From Anisus vortex (Eukaryota > Mollusca > Gastropoda > Planorbidae): a stretch of DNA of 64,000 nt. Both the position numbers and the translations under genes were made by a program. Of the stretch, positions 37,731 through 53,790 are shown in pieces. The notes beneath the pieces were generated by a model. That model was not told the DNA's origin. It saw only the letters and a list, made by a program, of their open reading frames with translations, and ran no database searches. Where the stretch lies: the NCBI GenBank assembly GCA_949126835.1, contig CASBPS010000188.1, positions 496,001-560,000 of the forward strand, read 5' to 3'. Positions within the stretch are counted from its first letter, which is position 1. Each line of letters opens with the position of its first letter.

Positions 37731-40700
37731 CATTTCATAAATATATCACTTTACGTTCCATAAATCACATCATCAATTCCAACATTCTATACATGTCTCA
37801 CTTTACGTTCCATGAATCACATCATATATTCTAACATTCTATACATATTTTACTTCACGTTCCATGAATCACATCATCTCTTCTAACTTTCTATACATAT
37901 CTCATATCACGTTCCATGAATCCATCTATTCTAACATTCTATACATATCTCACTTCACGTTCCTTTAATCCCTCTATTCTAACATTCTATACATATCTCA
38001 CTTCACGTTTAATAAATCACATAATTTATTCTAACATTCTATACATATCTCTCTTCATGTTCCATGAATCCATCTATTCTAACATTCTATACATATCCCA
38101 CTTCACGTCCATGATTCCATCTATTCTAACATTCTATACATATCTCACTTCATGTTCCATTAATCGCATCACCTATTCTAACATTCTATACATATCTCAC
38201 TTCACGTTAAATGAATCACATCATCTATTCTAACATTCTATACATATCTCACTTCATGTTCCATGAATCACATCATCTAGTCTAACATTCTATGCATATC
38301 TCACTTCACGTTCCATGAATCACATCATCAATACAACATTCTATACATGTCTCACTTCACGTTAAATGAATCACATCATCTATCCTAACATTCCATACAT
38401 ATCTCATATTACGTTCCATGTATCACATCATCTATTCTAACATTGTATGCATATCTCACTTCACGTTCCATGAATCACATTATCAATACAACATTCTATA
38501 CATGTCTCACTTCACATTCCATGAATCACATCACTTATTCTAACTTTCTATACATATCGCACTTTACGTTCCATGAATTCATCTATTCTAACGTTCTATA
38601 CATATCCCACTTCACATCCATGATTCCATCTATTCTAACATTCTATACATATCTCACTTCATGTTCCATTAATCGCATCATCTATTCTAACATTCTATAC
38701 ATATCTCACTTCACGTTAAATGAATCACATCATCTATTCTAACATTCTATACATATCTCACTTCACGTTCCATAAATCACACCATCTATTCTAACATTTC
38801 ATAAATATATCACTTTACGTTCCATAAATTACATCATATATTCTAACATTCTATACATATTTTACTTCACGTTCCATGAATCACATCATCTCTTCTAACT
38901 TTCTATACATATCTCACTTCACGTTCCATGAATCCATCTATTCTAACATTCTATACATATCTTACTTCACGTTCCTTTAATCCATCTATTCTAACATTCT
39001 ATACATATCTCACTTCTAGTTCAATGAATCGCATCATCTATTCTAACATTCTATACATATCTCACTTCACGTTTAATAAATCACATCATTTCATCTAACA
39101 TTCTATACATATCTCTCTTCATGTTCCATGAATCCATCTATTCTAACATTCTATACATATCCCACTTCACGTCCATGATTCCATCTATTTTAACATTCTA
39201 TACATATCTCACTTCATGTTCCATTAATCGCATCATCTATTCTAACATTCTATACATATCTCACTTCACGTTAATTGAATCACATCATCTATTCTAACAT
39301 TCTATACATATCTCACTTCACGTTCCATAAATCACATCATCTATTCTAACATTCTATACACATCTCACTTCACGTTCCATGAATCACATCATCTATTATA
39401 ACTTTCTATACATATCTCACTTCACGTTTCATGAATCCATCTATTCTAACATTTTATACATATCTCTCTTCATGTTCCATGAATCCATCTATTCTAACAA
39501 TCTATACATATTTCACTTCACGTTCCATGAAACACATCATCTATTCTAATATTCTATACATATCTCCCTTCACGTTCCATGAATCATATCATCTATTCTA
39601 ACATTCTATACATATCTCAATTCAGGTTCCATGAATCACATTATCTATTCAAAAATTTTATACATATCTCACTTCAAGTTCCATGAATCACATCATCTAT
39701 TCTAACATTCTATACATATCTTACTTCACGTTCCATTAATCACATCATCTATTCTAACATTCTATTCATATCTCACTTCACGTTCAATGAATCACATCAT
39801 CTATTCTAACATTCTATACATATCTCTCTTTATGTTCCATGAATCCATCTATTCTAACATTCTATACATATCTCACTTCATGTTACATTAATCGCATCAC
39901 CTATTCTAACATTCTATACATATCTCACTTCACGTTAAATGAATTACATCATCTATTCTAACATTCTATACAGATCTCACTTCACATTCCATGAATCACA
40001 TCATCTATTCTAACATTCTATACATATCTCACTTCACGTTCTATTAATCACATCATCTATTCTAACATTCTATACATATCTCACTTCACGTTTCATGAAT
40101 CGCATCATCTATTCTAACATTCTATACTCATCTCAATTCACGTTCCATAAATCACATCATCTATTCTAACATTCTATGCATATCTCACTTCACGTTCCAT
40201 GAATCACATCATCAATACAACATTCTATACATGTCTCACTTCACGTTCCATGAATCACATCACTTATTCTAACTTTCTATACATATCTCACTTTACGTTC
40301 CATGAATTCATCTATTCTAATGTTCTATACATATCCCACTTCACGTCCATGATTCCATCTATTCTAACATTTTATACATATCTCACTTCATGTTCCATTA
40401 ATCGCATCATCTATTCTAACATTCTATACATATCTCACTTCACGTTAAATGAATCACATCATCTATTCTAACATTCTATACATATCTCACTTCACGTTCC
40501 ATAAATCACACCATCTATTCTAACATTTCATAAATATATCACTTCACGTTCCATGAATCACATCATCAATTTCAACATTCTATACATTTCTCACTTTACG
40601 TTCCATAAATCACATCATATAATCTAACATTCTATACATATTTTACTTCACGTTCCATGAATCACATCATCTCTTCTAACTTTCTATACATATCTCACTT

Positions 40701-41263
40701 TACGTTCCATGAATCCATCTATTCTAACATTCTATACATATCTCACTTTACGTTCCTTTAATCCATCTATTCTAACATTCTATACATATCTCACATCTAG
40801 TTCAATGAATCGCATCATCTATTCTAACATTCTATACATATCTCACTTCACGTTTAATAAATCACATCATTTCATCTAACATTCTATACATATCTCTCTT
40901 TATGTTCCATGAATCCATCTATTCTAACATTCTATACATATCCCACTTCACGTCCATGATTCCATCTATTCTAACATTCTATACATATCTCACTTCATGT
41001 TCCATTAATCGCATCATCTATTCTAACATTCTATACATATCTTACTTCACGTTAAATGAATCACATCATCTATTCTAACATTCTATACATATCTCACTTC
41101 ACGTTCCATGAATCACACCATCTATCCCAACATTCCATACATATCTCACATTACGTTCCATGTATCACATCATCTATTCTAACATTCTATACTCATCTCA
41201 ATTCACGTTCCATGAATCACATCATCTATTCTAACATTCTATGCATATCTCACTTCACGTTCC
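37731..41263. repeat. Satellite block duplicated about 18.1-18.3 kb downstream, copy 1
   Basis: From the CATTTCATAAATATATC monomer at 37731, this block follows the same monomer order as 55835-59475. The offset grows from 18104 to 18208-18210 and then about 18.26 kb, again by whole monomers. Shared landmarks are CATCTAGTC, AATTGAATCACATC, TTCATCTAACATTC and CAGATCTCAC. Confidence 0.85.
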
Positions 41264-42786
41264 ATGAATCACATCATCAATACAACATTCTATACATGTC
41301 TCACTTCACGTTCCATGAATCACATCACTTATTCTAACTTTCTATACATATCTCACTTAACGTTCCATGAATTCATCTATTCTAACGTTCTATACATATC
41401 CCACTTCATGTCCATGATTCCATCTATTCTAACATTCTATACATATCTCACTTCATGTTCCATTAATCGCATCATCTATTCTAACATTCTATACATATCT
41501 CACTTCACGTTAAATGAATCCCATCATCTATTCTAACATTCTATACATATCTCACTTCACGTTCCATAAATCACACCATCTATTCTAACATTTCATAAAT
41601 ATATCACTTCACGTTCCATGAATTACATCATAAATTCCAACATTCTATACATATCTCACTTCACGTTAAATGAATCACATCATCTATTCTATCATTCTAT
41701 GCATATCTCACTTCACGTTCCATGAATCACATCATCAATACAACATTCTAAACATGTCTCACTTCACGTTCCATGAATCACATCACTTATTCTAACTTTC
41801 TATACATATCTCACTTTACGTTCCATGAATTCATCTATTCTAATGTTCTATACATATCCCACTTCACGTCCATGATTCCATCTATTCTAACATTCTATAC
41901 ATATCTCACTTCATGTTCCATTAATCGCATCATCTATTCTAACATTCTATACATATCTCACTTCACGTTAAATGAATCACATCATCTATTCTAACATTCT
42001 ATACATATCTCACTTCACGTTCCATAAATCACACCATCTATTCTAACATTTCATAAATATATCACTTCAAGTTCCATGAATCACATCATCAATTTCAACA
42101 TTCTATACATTTCTCACTTTACGTTCCATAAATCACATCATATAATCTAACATTCTATACATATTTTACTTCACGTTCCATGAATCACATCATCTCTTCT
42201 AACTTTCTATACATATCTCACTTTACGTTCCATGAATCCATCTATTCTAACATTCTATACATATCTCACTTTACGTTCCTTTAATCCATCTATTCTAACA
42301 TTCTATACATATCTCACATCTAGTTCAATGAATCGCATCATCTATTCTAACATTCTATACATATCTCACTTCACGTTTAATAAATCACATCATTTCATCT
42401 AACATTCTATACATATCTCTCTTTATGTTCCATGAATCCATCTATTCTAACATTCTATACATATCCCACTTCACGTCCATGATTCCATCTATTCTAACAT
42501 TCTATACATATCTCACTTCATGTTCCATTAATCGCATCATCTATTCTAACATTCTATACATATCTCACTTCACGTTAAATGAATCACATCATCTATTCTA
42601 ACATTCTATACATATCTCACTTCACGTTCCATGAATCACACCATCTATCCCAACATTCCATACATATCTCACATTACGTTCCATGTATCACTTCATCTAT
42701 TCTAACATTCTATACTCATCTCAATTCACGTTCCATGAATCACATCATCTATTCTAACATTCTATGCATATCTCACTTCACGTTCC
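41264..42786. repeat. HOR family A, unit 1 (1523 bp)
   Basis: I take the unit start at the ATG of the ATGAATCACATCATCAATAC monomer. The same position recurs at 42787, 44210, 45685 and 47208. This unit has private changes such as GAATCCCATCATC (about 41518) and TATTCTATCATTC (about 41687). Confidence 0.9.
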
Positions 42787-44209
42787 ATGAATCACATCAT
42801 CAATACAACATTCTATACATGTCTCACTTCACGTTCCATGAATCACATCACTTATTCTAACTTTCTATACATATCTCACTTAACGTTCCATGAATTCATC
42901 TATTCTAACGTTCTATACATATCCCACTTCATGTCCATGATTCCATCTATTCTAACATTCTATACATATCTCACTTCATGTTCCATTAATCGCATCATCT
43001 ATTCTAACATTCTATACATATCTCACTTCACGTTAAATGAATCACATCATCTATTCTAACATTCTATACATATCTCACTTCACGTTCCATAAATCACACC
43101 ATCTATTCTAACATTTCATAAATATATCACTTCACGTTCCATGAATCACATCATAAATTCCAACATTCTATACATATCTCACTTCACGTTAAATGAATCA
43201 CATCATCTATTCTAACATTCTATGCATATCTCACTTCACGTTCCATGAATCACATCATCAATACAACATTCTAAACATGTCTCACTTCACGTTCCATGAA
43301 TCACATCACTTATTCTAACTTTCTATACATATCTCACTTTACGTTCCATGAATTCATCTATTCTAATGTTCTATACATATCCCACTTCACGTCCATGATT
43401 CCATCTATTCTAACATTCTATACATATCTCACTTCATGTTCCATTAATCGCATCATCTATTCTAACATTCTATACATATCTCACTTCACGTTAAATGAAT
43501 CACATCATCTATTCTAACATTCTATACATATCTCACTTCACGTTCCATAAATCACACCATCTATTCTAACATTTCATAAATATATCACTTCAAGTTCCAT
43601 GAATCACATCATCAATTTCAACATTCTATACATTTCTCACTTTACGTTCCATAAATCACATCATATAATCTAACATTCTATACATATTTTACTTCACGTT
43701 CCATGAATCACATCATCTCTTCTAACTTTCTATACATATCTCACTTTACGTTCCATGAATCCATCTATTCTAACATTCTATACATATCTCACTTTACGTT
43801 CCTTTAATCCATCTATTCTAACATTCTATACATATCTCACATCTAGTTCAATGAATCGCATCATCTATTCTAACATTCTATACATATCTCACTTCACGTT
43901 TAATAAATCACATCATTTCATCTAACATTCTATACATATCCCACTTCACGTCCATGATTCCATCTATTCTAACATTCTATACATATCTCACTTCATGTTC
44001 CATTAATCGCATCATCTATTCTAACATTCTATACATATCTCACTTCACGTTCCATGAATCACACCATCTATCCCAACATTCCATACATATCTCACATTAC
44101 GTTCCATGTATCACTTCATCTATTCTAACATTCTATACTCATCTCAATTCACGTTCCATGAATCACATCATCTATTCTAACATTCTATGCATATCTCACT
44201 TCACGTTCC
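42787..44209. repeat. HOR family A, unit 2 (1423 bp)
   Basis: This unit is the same as unit 1 but 100 bp shorter, which equals one 48-bp plus one 52-bp monomer. The missing monomers are a TCTCTTTATG/GAATCC monomer near 43940 and a CGTTAAATGAATC monomer near 44040. Otherwise it is nearly identical by eye. Confidence 0.9.
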
Positions 44210-45684
44210 ATGAATCACATCATCAATACAACATTCTATACATGTCTCACTTCACGTTCCATGAATCACATCACTTATTCTAACTTTCTATACATATCTC
44301 ACTTAACGTTCCATGAATTCATCTATTCTAACGTTCTATACATATCCCACTTCATGTCCATGATTCCATCTATTCTAACATTCTATACATATCTCACTTC
44401 ATGTTCCATTAATCGCATCATCTATTCTAACATTCTATACATATCTCACTTCACGTTAAATGAATCACATCATCTATTCTAACATTCTATACATATCTCA
44501 CTTCACGTTCCATAAATCACACCATCTATTCTAACATTTCATAAATATATCACTTCACGTTCCATGAATCACATCATAAATTCCAACATTCTATACATAT
44601 CTCACTTCACGTTAAATGAATCACATCATCTATTCTAACATTCTATGCATATCTCACTTCACGTTCCATGAATCACATCATCAATACAACATTCTAAACA
44701 TGTCTCACTTCACGTTCCATGAATCACATCACTTATTCTAACTTTCTATACATATCTCACTTTACGTTCCATGAATTCATCTATTCTAATGTTCTATACA
44801 TATCCCACTTCACGTCCATGATTCCATCTATTCTAACATTCTATACATATCTCACTTCATGTTCCATTAATCGCATCATCTATTCTAACATTCTATACAT
44901 ATCTCACTTCACGTTAAATGAATCACATCATCTATTCTAACATTCTATACATATCTCACTTCACGTTCCATAAATCACACCATCTATTCTAACATTTCAT
45001 AAATATATCACTTCAAGTTCCATGAATCACATCATCAATTTCAACATTCTATACATTTCTCACTTTACGTTCCATAAATCACATCATATAATCTAACATT
45101 CTATACATATTTTACTTCACGTTCCATGAATCACATCATCTCTTCTAACTTTCTATACATATCTCACTTTACGTTCCATGAATCCATCTATTCTAACATT
45201 CTATACATATCTCACTTTACGTTCCTTTAATCCATCTATTCTAACATTCTATACATATCTCACATCTAGTTCAATGAATCGCATCATCTATTCTAACATT
45301 CTATACATATCTCACTTCACGTTTAATAAATCACATCATTTCATCTAACATTCTATACATATCCCACTTCACGTCCATGATTCCATCTATTCTAACATTC
45401 TATACATATCTCACTTCATGTTCCATTAATCGCATCATCTATTCTAACATTCTATACATATCTCACTTCACGTTAAATGAATCACATCATCTATTCTAAC
45501 ATTCTATACATATCTCACTTCACGTTCCATGAATCACACCATCTATCCCAACATTCCATACATATCTCACATTACGTTCCATGTATCACTTCATCTATTC
45601 TAACATTCTATACTCATCTCAATTCACGTTCCATGAATCACATCATCTATTCTAACATTCTATGCATATCTCACTTCACGTTCC
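44210..45684. repeat. HOR family A, unit 3 (1475 bp)
   Basis: This unit is 48 bp shorter than units 1 and 4. It lacks the TCTCTTTATG/GAATCC monomer but keeps the CGTTAAATGAATC monomer, so it is intermediate between unit 2 and the full-length units. Confidence 0.9.
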
Positions 45685-47207
45685 ATGAATCACATCATCA
45701 ATACAACATTCTATACATGTCTCACTTCACGTTCCATGAATCACATCACTTATTCTAACTTTCTATACATATCTCACTTAACGTTCCATGAATTCATCTA
45801 TTCTAACGTTCTATACATATCCCACTTCATGTCCATGATTCCATCTATTCTAACATTCTATACATATCTCACTTCATGTTCCATTAATCGCATCATCTAT
45901 TCTAACATTCTATACATATCTCACTTCACGTTAAATGAATCACATCATCTATTCTAACATTCTATACATATCTCACTTCACGTTCCATAAATCACACCAT
46001 CTATTCTAACATTTCATAAATATATCACTTCACGTTCCATGAATCACATCATAAATTCCAACATTCTATACATATCTCACTTCACGTTAAATGAATCACA
46101 TCATCTATTCTAACATTCTATGCATATCTCACTTCACGTTCCATGAATCACATCATCAATACAACATTCTAAACATGTCTCACTTCACGTTCCATGAATC
46201 ACATCACTTATTCTAACTTTCTATACATATCTCACTTTACGTTCCATGAATTCATCTATTCTAATGTTCTATACATATCCCACTTCACGTCCATGATTCC
46301 ATCTATTCTAACATTCTATACATATCTCACTTCATGTTCCATTAATCGCATCATCTATTCTAACATTCTATACATATCTCACTTCACGTTAAATGAATCA
46401 CATCATCTATTCTAACATTCTATACATATCTCACTTCACGTTCCATAAATCACACCATCTATTCTAACATTTCATAAATATATCACTTCAAGTTCCATGA
46501 ATCACATCATCAATTTCAACATTCTATACATTTCTCACTTTACGTTCCATAAATCACATCATATAATCTAACATTCTATACATATTTTACTTCACGTTCC
46601 ATGAATCACATCATCTCTTCTAACTTTCTATACATATCTCACTTTACGTTCCATGAATCCATCTATTCTAACATTCTATACATATCTCACTTTACGTTCC
46701 TTTAATCCATCTATTCTAACATTCTATACATATCTCACATCTAGTTCAATGAATCGCATCATCTATTCTAACATTCTATACATATCTCACTTCACGTTTA
46801 ATAAATCACATCATTTCATCTAACATTCTATACATATCTCTCTTTATGTTCCATGAATCCATCTATTCTAACATTCTATACATATCCCACTTCACGTCCA
46901 TGATTCCATCTATTCTAACATTCTATACATATCTCACTTCATGTTCCATTAATCGCATCATCTATTCTAACATTCTATACATATCTCACTTCACGTTAAA
47001 TGAATCACATCATCTATTCTAACATTCTATACATATCTCACTTCACGTTCCATGAATCACACCATCTATCCCAACATTCCATACATATCTCACATTACGT
47101 TCCATGTATCACATCATCTATTCTAACATTCTATACTCATCTCAATTCACGTTCCATGAATCACATCATCTATTCTAACATTCTATGCATATCTCACTTC
47201 ACGTTCC
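45685..47207. repeat. HOR family A, unit 4 (1523 bp)
   Basis: This full-length family A unit restores both monomers missing from unit 2. Like unit 1 it is followed by another ATGAATCACATCATCAATAC start, which here opens the longer family B units. Confidence 0.9.
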
Positions 47208-49384
47208 ATGAATCACATCATCAATACAACATTCTATACATGTCTCACTTCACGTTCCATGAATCACATCACTTATTCTAACTTTCTATACATATCTCAC
47301 TTAACGTTCCATGAATTCATCTATTCTAACGTTCTATACATATCCCACTTCATGTCCATGATTCCATCTATTCTAACATTCTATACATATCTCACTTCAT
47401 GTTCCATTAATCGCATCATCTATTCTAACATTCTATACATATCTCACTTCACGTTAAATGAATCACATCATCTATTCTAACATTCTATACATATCTCACT
47501 TCACGTTCCATAAATCACACCATCTATTCTAACATTTCATAAATATATCACTTCACGTTCCATGAATCACATCATAAATTCCAACATTCTATACATGTCT
47601 CACTTTACGTTCCATGAATTACATCATATATTCTAACATTCTATACATATTTTACTTCACGTTCCATGAATCACATCATCTCTTTTAACTTTCTATACAT
47701 ATCTTACTTCACGTTCCATGAATCCATATATACTAACATTCTATACATTTCTCACTTCACGTCCCTCAATCCATCTATTCTAACATTCTATACATATCTC
47801 ACTTCTAGTTCCATGAATCGCATCATCTATTCTAACATGCTATACATATCTCACGTCACGTTTAATAAATCACATCATTTATTCTAACATTCTATACATA
47901 TCTCTCTTCATGTTCCATGAATCCATCTATTCTAACATTCTATACATATCCCACTTCACGTCCATGATTCCATCTACTCTAACATTCTATACATATCTCA
48001 CTTCACGTTCCATGAATCACATCATCTATTCTAACATTCTATACATGTCTCACTTCACGTTCCATGAATAATATCATCTATTCTAACTTTCTATACATAT
48101 CTCACTTTACGTTCCATAAATCCATATATTCTAACATTCTTTACATATCTCTCTTCATGTTCCATGTATCCATCTATTCTAACATTCTATACATATCTCA
48201 CTTCACGTTCCATGAATCATATCATCTATTCTAACATTCTATACATATCTCACTTCACGTTCCATGAATCGCATCATCTATTCTAACATTCTATACATAT
48301 CTCACTTCACGTTCTATTAATCACATCATCTATTCTAACATTCTATACATATCTCACTTCACGTTCCATGAATCACATCATCTATTCTAACATTCTATAC
48401 CTATCTCACTTTACCTTTCATTAATCTATCTATTCTAACATTCTATACATATCTCACTTCACGTTCCATGAATCGCATCATCTATTCTAACATTCTATAC
48501 ATATCTCACTTCACATTTAATGATTCAGATCAACTATTCTAACATTATATACATATCTCTCTTCATGTTCCATGAATTTATCTACTCTAACATTCTATAC
48601 CTATCTCACTTTACCTTCCATTAATCTATCTATTCTAACATTCTATACATATCTTACTTCACGTTCCATTAATCACATCATCTATTCTAACATTCTATTC
48701 ATATCTCACTTCACGTTCAATGAATCACATCATTTATTCTAACATTGTATACATATATCACTTCACGTTCCATGAATCACACCATCTATCCTTACATTCC
48801 ATACATATCTCACATTACTTCCATGTATCACATCATCTATTCTAACATTCTATACTCATCTCACTTCACGTTCCATTAATCACATCATCTATTCTAACAT
48901 TCTATGCATATCTCACTTCACGTTTCATGAATCACGTCTTCAATAAAACATTCTATACATGTCTTACTTCACGTTCCATGAATCACATCACTTATTCTAA
49001 CTTTCTATACATATCTCACTTTACGTTCCATGAATTTATCTATTCTAACGTTCTATACATATCCCACTTCACGTCCATGATTCCATCTATTCTAACATTC
49101 TATACATATCTCACTTCATGTTCCATTAATCGCATTATCTATTCTAACATTCGATACATATCTCACTTCACGTTAAATGAATCACATCATCTATTCTAAC
49201 ATTCTATACATATCTCACTTCACGTTCCATGAATCACACCATCTATCCCAACATTCCATACATATCTCACATTACGTTCCATGTATCACATCATCTATTC
49301 TAACATTCTATACTCATCTCAATTCACGTTCCATGAATCACATCATCTATTCTAACATTCTATGCATATCTCACTTCACGTTCC
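47208..49384. repeat. HOR family B, unit 1 (2177 bp)
   Basis: This unit starts like family A, but after about 47590 it continues with monomers not in A: CGTCCCTCAATCC, CATGCTATAC, CTCACGTCACG and GATTCAGATCAAC. It carries the CTATTAATC monomer (about 48312) and lacks the TTCGAAC monomer. Confidence 0.9.
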
Positions 49385-51613
49385 ATGAATCACATCATCA
49401 ATACAACATTCTATACATGTCTCACTTCACGTTCCATGAATCACATCACTTATTCTAACTTTCTATACATATCTCACTTAACGTTCCATGAATTCATCTA
49501 TTCTAACGTTCTATACATATCCCACTTCATGTCCATGATTCCATCTATTCTAACATTCTATACATATCTCACTTCATGTTCCATTAATCGCATCATCTAT
49601 TCTAACATTCTATACATATCTCACTTCACGTTAAATGAATCACATCATCTATTCTAACATTCTATACATATCTCACTTCACGTTCCATAAATCACACCAT
49701 CTATTCTAACATTTCATAAATATATCACTTCACGTTCCATGAATCACATCATAAATTCCAACATTCTATACATGTCTCACTTTACGTTCCATGAATTACA
49801 TCATATATTCTAACATTCTATACATATTTTACTTCACGTTCCATGAATCACATCATCTCTTTTAACTTTCTATACATATCTTACTTCACGTTCCATGAAT
49901 CCATATATACTAACATTCTATACATTTCTCACTTCACGTCCCTCAATCCATCTATTCTAACATTCTATACATATCTCACTTCTAGTTCCATGAATCGCAT
50001 CATCTATTCTAACATGCTATACATATCTCACGTCACGTTTAATAAATCACATCATTTATTCTAACATTCTATACATATCTCTCTTCATGTTCCATGAATC
50101 CATCTATTCTAACATTCTATACATATCCCACTTCACGTCCATGATTCCATCTACTCTAACATTCTATACATATCTCACTTCACGTTCCATGAATCACATC
50201 ATCTATTCGAACATTCTATACATATCTCACTTTACGTTCCATGAATCACATCATCTATTCTAACATTCTATACATGTCTCACTTCACGTTCCATGAATAA
50301 TATCATCTATTCTAACTTTCTATACATATCTCACTTTACGTTCCATAAATCCATATATTCTAACATTCTTTACATATCTCTCTTCATGTTCCATGTATCC
50401 ATCTATTCTAACATTCTATACATATCTCACTTCACGTTCCATGAATCATATCATCTATTCTAACATTCTATACATATCTCACTTCACGTTCCATGAATCG
50501 CATCATCTATTCTAACATTCTATACATATCTCACTTCACGTTCTATTAATCACATCATCTATTCTAACATTCTATACATATCTCACTTCACGTTCCATGA
50601 ATCACATCATCTATTCTAACATTCTATACCTATCTCACTTTACCTTCCATTAATCTATCTATTCTAACATTCTATACATATCTCACTTCACGTTCCATGA
50701 ATCGCATCATCTATTCTAACATTCTATACATATCTCACTTCACATTTAATGATTCAGATCAACTATTCTAACATTATATACATATCTCTCTTCATGTTCC
50801 ATGAATTTATCTACTCTAACATTCTATACCTATCTCACTTTACCTTCCATTAATCTATCTATTCTAACATTCTATACATATCTTACTTCACGTTCCATTA
50901 ATCACATCATCTATTCTAACATTCTATTCATATCTCACTTCACGTTCAATGAATCACATCATTTATTCTAACATTGTATACATATATCACTTCACGTTCC
51001 ATGAATCACACCATCTATCCTTACATTCCATACATATCTCACATTACTTCCATGTATCACATCATCTATTCTAACATTCTATACTCATCTCACTTCACGT
51101 TCCATTAATCACATCATCTATTCTAACATTCTATGCATATCTCACTTCACGTTTCATGAATCACGTCTTCAATAAAACATTCTATACATGTCTTACTTCA
51201 CGTTCCATGAATCACATCACTTATTCTAACTTTCTATACATATCTCACTTTACGTTCCATGAATTCATCTATTCTAATGTTCTATACATATCCCACTTCA
51301 CGTCCATGATTCCATCTATTCTAACATTCTATACATATCTCACTTCATGTTCCATTAATCGCATCATCTATTCTAACATTCTATACATATCTCACTTCAC
51401 GTTAAATTAATCACATCATCTATTCTAACATTCTATACATATCTCACTTCACGTTCCATGAATCACACCATCTATCCCAACATTCCATACATATCTCACA
51501 TTACGTTCCATGTATCACATCATCTATTCTAACATTCTATACTCATCTCAATTCACGTTCCATGAATCACATCATCTATTCTAACATTCTATGCATATCT
51601 CACTTCACGTTCC
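49385..51613. repeat. HOR family B, unit 2 (2229 bp)
   Basis: This unit is 52 bp longer than unit 1, owing to one added TTCGAACATTC monomer near 50207. It retains the CTATTAATC monomer near 50542. Confidence 0.9.
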
Positions 51614-53790
51614 ATGAATCACATCATCAATACAACATTCTATACATGTCTCACTTCACGTTCCATGAATCACATCACTTATTCTAACTTTCTATACATA
51701 TCTCACTTAACGTTCCATGAATTCATCTATTCTAACGTTCTATACATATCCCACTTCATGTCCATGATTCCATCTATTCTAACATTCTATACATATCTCA
51801 CTTCATGTTCCATTAATCGCATCATCTATTCTAACATTCTATACATATCTCACTTCACGTTAAATGAATCACATCATCTATTCTAACATTCTATACATAT
51901 CTCACTTCACGTTCCATAAATCACACCATCTATTCTAACATTTCATAAATATATCACTTCACGTTCCATGAATCACATCATAAATTCCAACATTCTATAC
52001 ATGTCTCACTTTACGTTCCATGAATTACATCATATATTCTAACATTCTATACATATTTTACTTCACGTTCCATGAATCACATCATCTCTTTTAACTTTCT
52101 ATACATATCTTACTTCACGTTCCATGAATCCATATATACTAACATTCTATACATTTCTCACTTCACGTCCCTCAATCCATCTATTCTAACATTCTATACA
52201 TATCTCACTTCTAGTTCCATGAATCGCATCATCTATTCTAACATGCTATACATATCTCACGTCACGTTTAATAAATCACATCATTTATTCTAACATTCTA
52301 TACATATCTCTCTTCATGTTCCATGAATCCATCTATTCTAACATTCTATACATATCCCACTTCACGTCCATGATTCCATCTACTCTAACATTCTATACAT
52401 ATCTCACTTCACGTTCCATGAATCACATCATCTATTCGAACATTCTATACATATCTCACTTCACGTTCCATGAATCACATCATCTATTCTAACATTCTAT
52501 ACATGTCTCACTTCACGTTCCATGAATAATATCATCTATTCTAACTTTCTATACATATCTCACTTTACGTTCCATAAATCCATATATTCTAACATTCTTT
52601 ACATATCTCTCTTCATGTTCCATGTATCCATCTATTCTAACATTCTATACATATCTCACTTCACGTTCCATGAATCATATCATCTATTCTAACATTCTAT
52701 ACATATCTCACTTCACGTTCCATGAATCGCATCATCTATTCTAACATTCTATACATATCTCACTTCACGTTCCATGAATCACATCATCTATTCTAACATT
52801 CTATACCTATCTCACTTTACCTTCCATTAATCTATCTATTCTAACATTCTATACATATCTCACTTCACGTTCCATGAATCGCATCATCTATTCTAACATT
52901 CTATACATATCTCACTTCACATTTAATGATTCAGATCAACTATTCTAACATTATATACATATCTCTCTTCATGTTCCATGAATTTATCTACTCTAACATT
53001 CTATACCTATCTCACTTTACCTTCCATTAATCTATCTATTCTAACATTCTATACATATCTTACTTCACGTTCCATTAATCACATCATCTATTCTAACATT
53101 CTATTCATATCTCACTTCACGTTCAATGAATCACATCATTTATTCTAACATTGTATACATATATCACTTCACGTTCCATGAATCACACCATCTATCCTTA
53201 CATTCCATACATATCTCACATTACTTCCATGTATCACATCATCTATTCTAACATTCTATACTCATCTCACTTCACGTTCCATTAATCACATCATCTATTC
53301 TAACATTCTATGCATATCTCACTTCACGTTTCATGAATCACGTCTTCAATAAAACATTCTATACATGTCTTACTTCACGTTCCATGAATCACATCACTTA
53401 TTCTAACTTTCTATACATATCTCACTTTACGTTCCATGAATTTATCTATTCTAACGTTCTATACATATCCCACTTCACGTCCATGATTCCATCTATTCTA
53501 ACATTCTATACATATCTCACTTCATGTTCCATTAATCGCATTATCTATTCTAACATTCTATACATATCTCACTTCACGTTAAATGAATCACATCATCTAT
53601 TCTAACATTCTATACATATCTCACTTCACGTTCCATGAATCACACCATCTATCCCAACATTCCATACATATCTCACATTACGTTCCATGTATCACATCAT
53701 CTATTCTAACATTCTATACTCATCTCAATTCACGTTCCATGAATCACATCATCTATTCTAACATTCTATGCATATCTCACTTCACGTTCC
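51614..53790. repeat. HOR family B, unit 3 (2177 bp)
   Basis: This unit is the same length as unit 1 for a different reason. It has the TTCGAACATTC monomer (about 52435) but lacks the CTATTAATC monomer expected near 52770. The two 52-bp changes cancel. Confidence 0.9.
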
